The position numbers and the translations under genes are program-made. This document shows, one piece after another, positions 63,996-64,000 of a stretch of DNA of 64,000 nucleotides. This DNA comes from JALHOP01 sp964484195 (GTDB lineage: Bacteria; Myxococcota; XYA12-FULL-58-9; JALHOP01). The notes under the pieces are model-generated. The model was not told the origin of the DNA, did no database searches, and saw nothing but the letters and a program-made list of their open reading frames with translations. Within the stretch, counting starts at the first letter, position 1. Each line of letters starts with the position of its first letter. The stretch lies in NCBI GenBank assembly GCA_964484195.1, contig CAZAER010000018.1, positions 22,746-86,745 on the forward strand, given 5' to 3'.

Positions 63996-64000
63996 GCCGT

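Overview
The window is a GC-rich bacterial chromosome segment, almost fully coding, with many 4-base start/stop overlaps. The gene mix suggests a predatory or soil member of the Myxococcota (Polyangia-like). It includes two soluble or membrane Ser/Thr kinases with catalytic loops of the HxDVxPSN type, three PilZ proteins, a PilT ATPase, a six-gene TPR/beta-barrel/lipoprotein operon resembling part of the Myxococcus Glt gliding complex, a DUF1592/DUF1552 pair, many lipoproteins and NtrC-type sigma-54 regulation. The taxon is an inference from gene content only.

Layout. 1-9.2 kb: a truncated lipoprotein gene, a MenH-like hydrolase, a double-length UvrA (two full UvrA units in one 1893-residue protein), a small membrane protein, a CpaF-like protein without its P-loop and carrying a heptanucleotide repeat tract, and an orphan HicB-like protein. 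9.2-16 kb: a membrane histidine kinase; an operon of a lamin-tail-domain lipoprotein, a nuclease lipoprotein and a helix-hairpin-helix protein with a predicted outer-membrane barrel; and an HNH endonuclease gene bracketed by an inverted repeat. 16-18.3 kb: a GMC oxidoreductase with its Tat-exported small subunit. 18.4-27.4 kb: the Glt-like envelope operon. 27.4-33.7 kb: a formyltransferase-fold protein, a kinase, a peroxiredoxin-like protein, then PilT with a lipoprotein, a PilZ protein and a secreted protein. 33.7-40 kb: carbohydrate-binding lipoprotein, lactonase-type propeller lipoprotein, DUF1592-family and DUF1552 proteins. 40-48.5 kb: a pair of ArsA/Get3-like ATPases, DnaJ, a PilZ-acyltransferase-like protein, a membrane kinase, a lipocalin/CrtC-like protein and an EI24 protein. 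48.5-54.9 kb: fused homocysteine methyltransferase/MTHFR, PilZ, ribD, aat, ppk2 and a phosphate-porin-like gene. 54.9-63.8 kb: a tripartite RND efflux operon divergent from a histidine kinase/NtrC-type regulator pair, with a candidate sigma-54 promoter and two tandem operators between them. The window closes with tRNA-Asn and a hairpin.

How genes work together. The strongest regulatory logic is at 54.9-63.8 kb, where the kinase and the GAFTGA-bearing regulator probably switch on the divergent efflux operon. The most unusual operon is 11.4-14.6 kb: surface nuclease, lamin-tail lipoprotein and HhH-barrel suggest handling of extracellular DNA at the outer membrane. PilT, three PilZ proteins and the Glt-like operon give a c-di-GMP/motility theme. 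All functions are read from sequence; none was tested by search or experiment.
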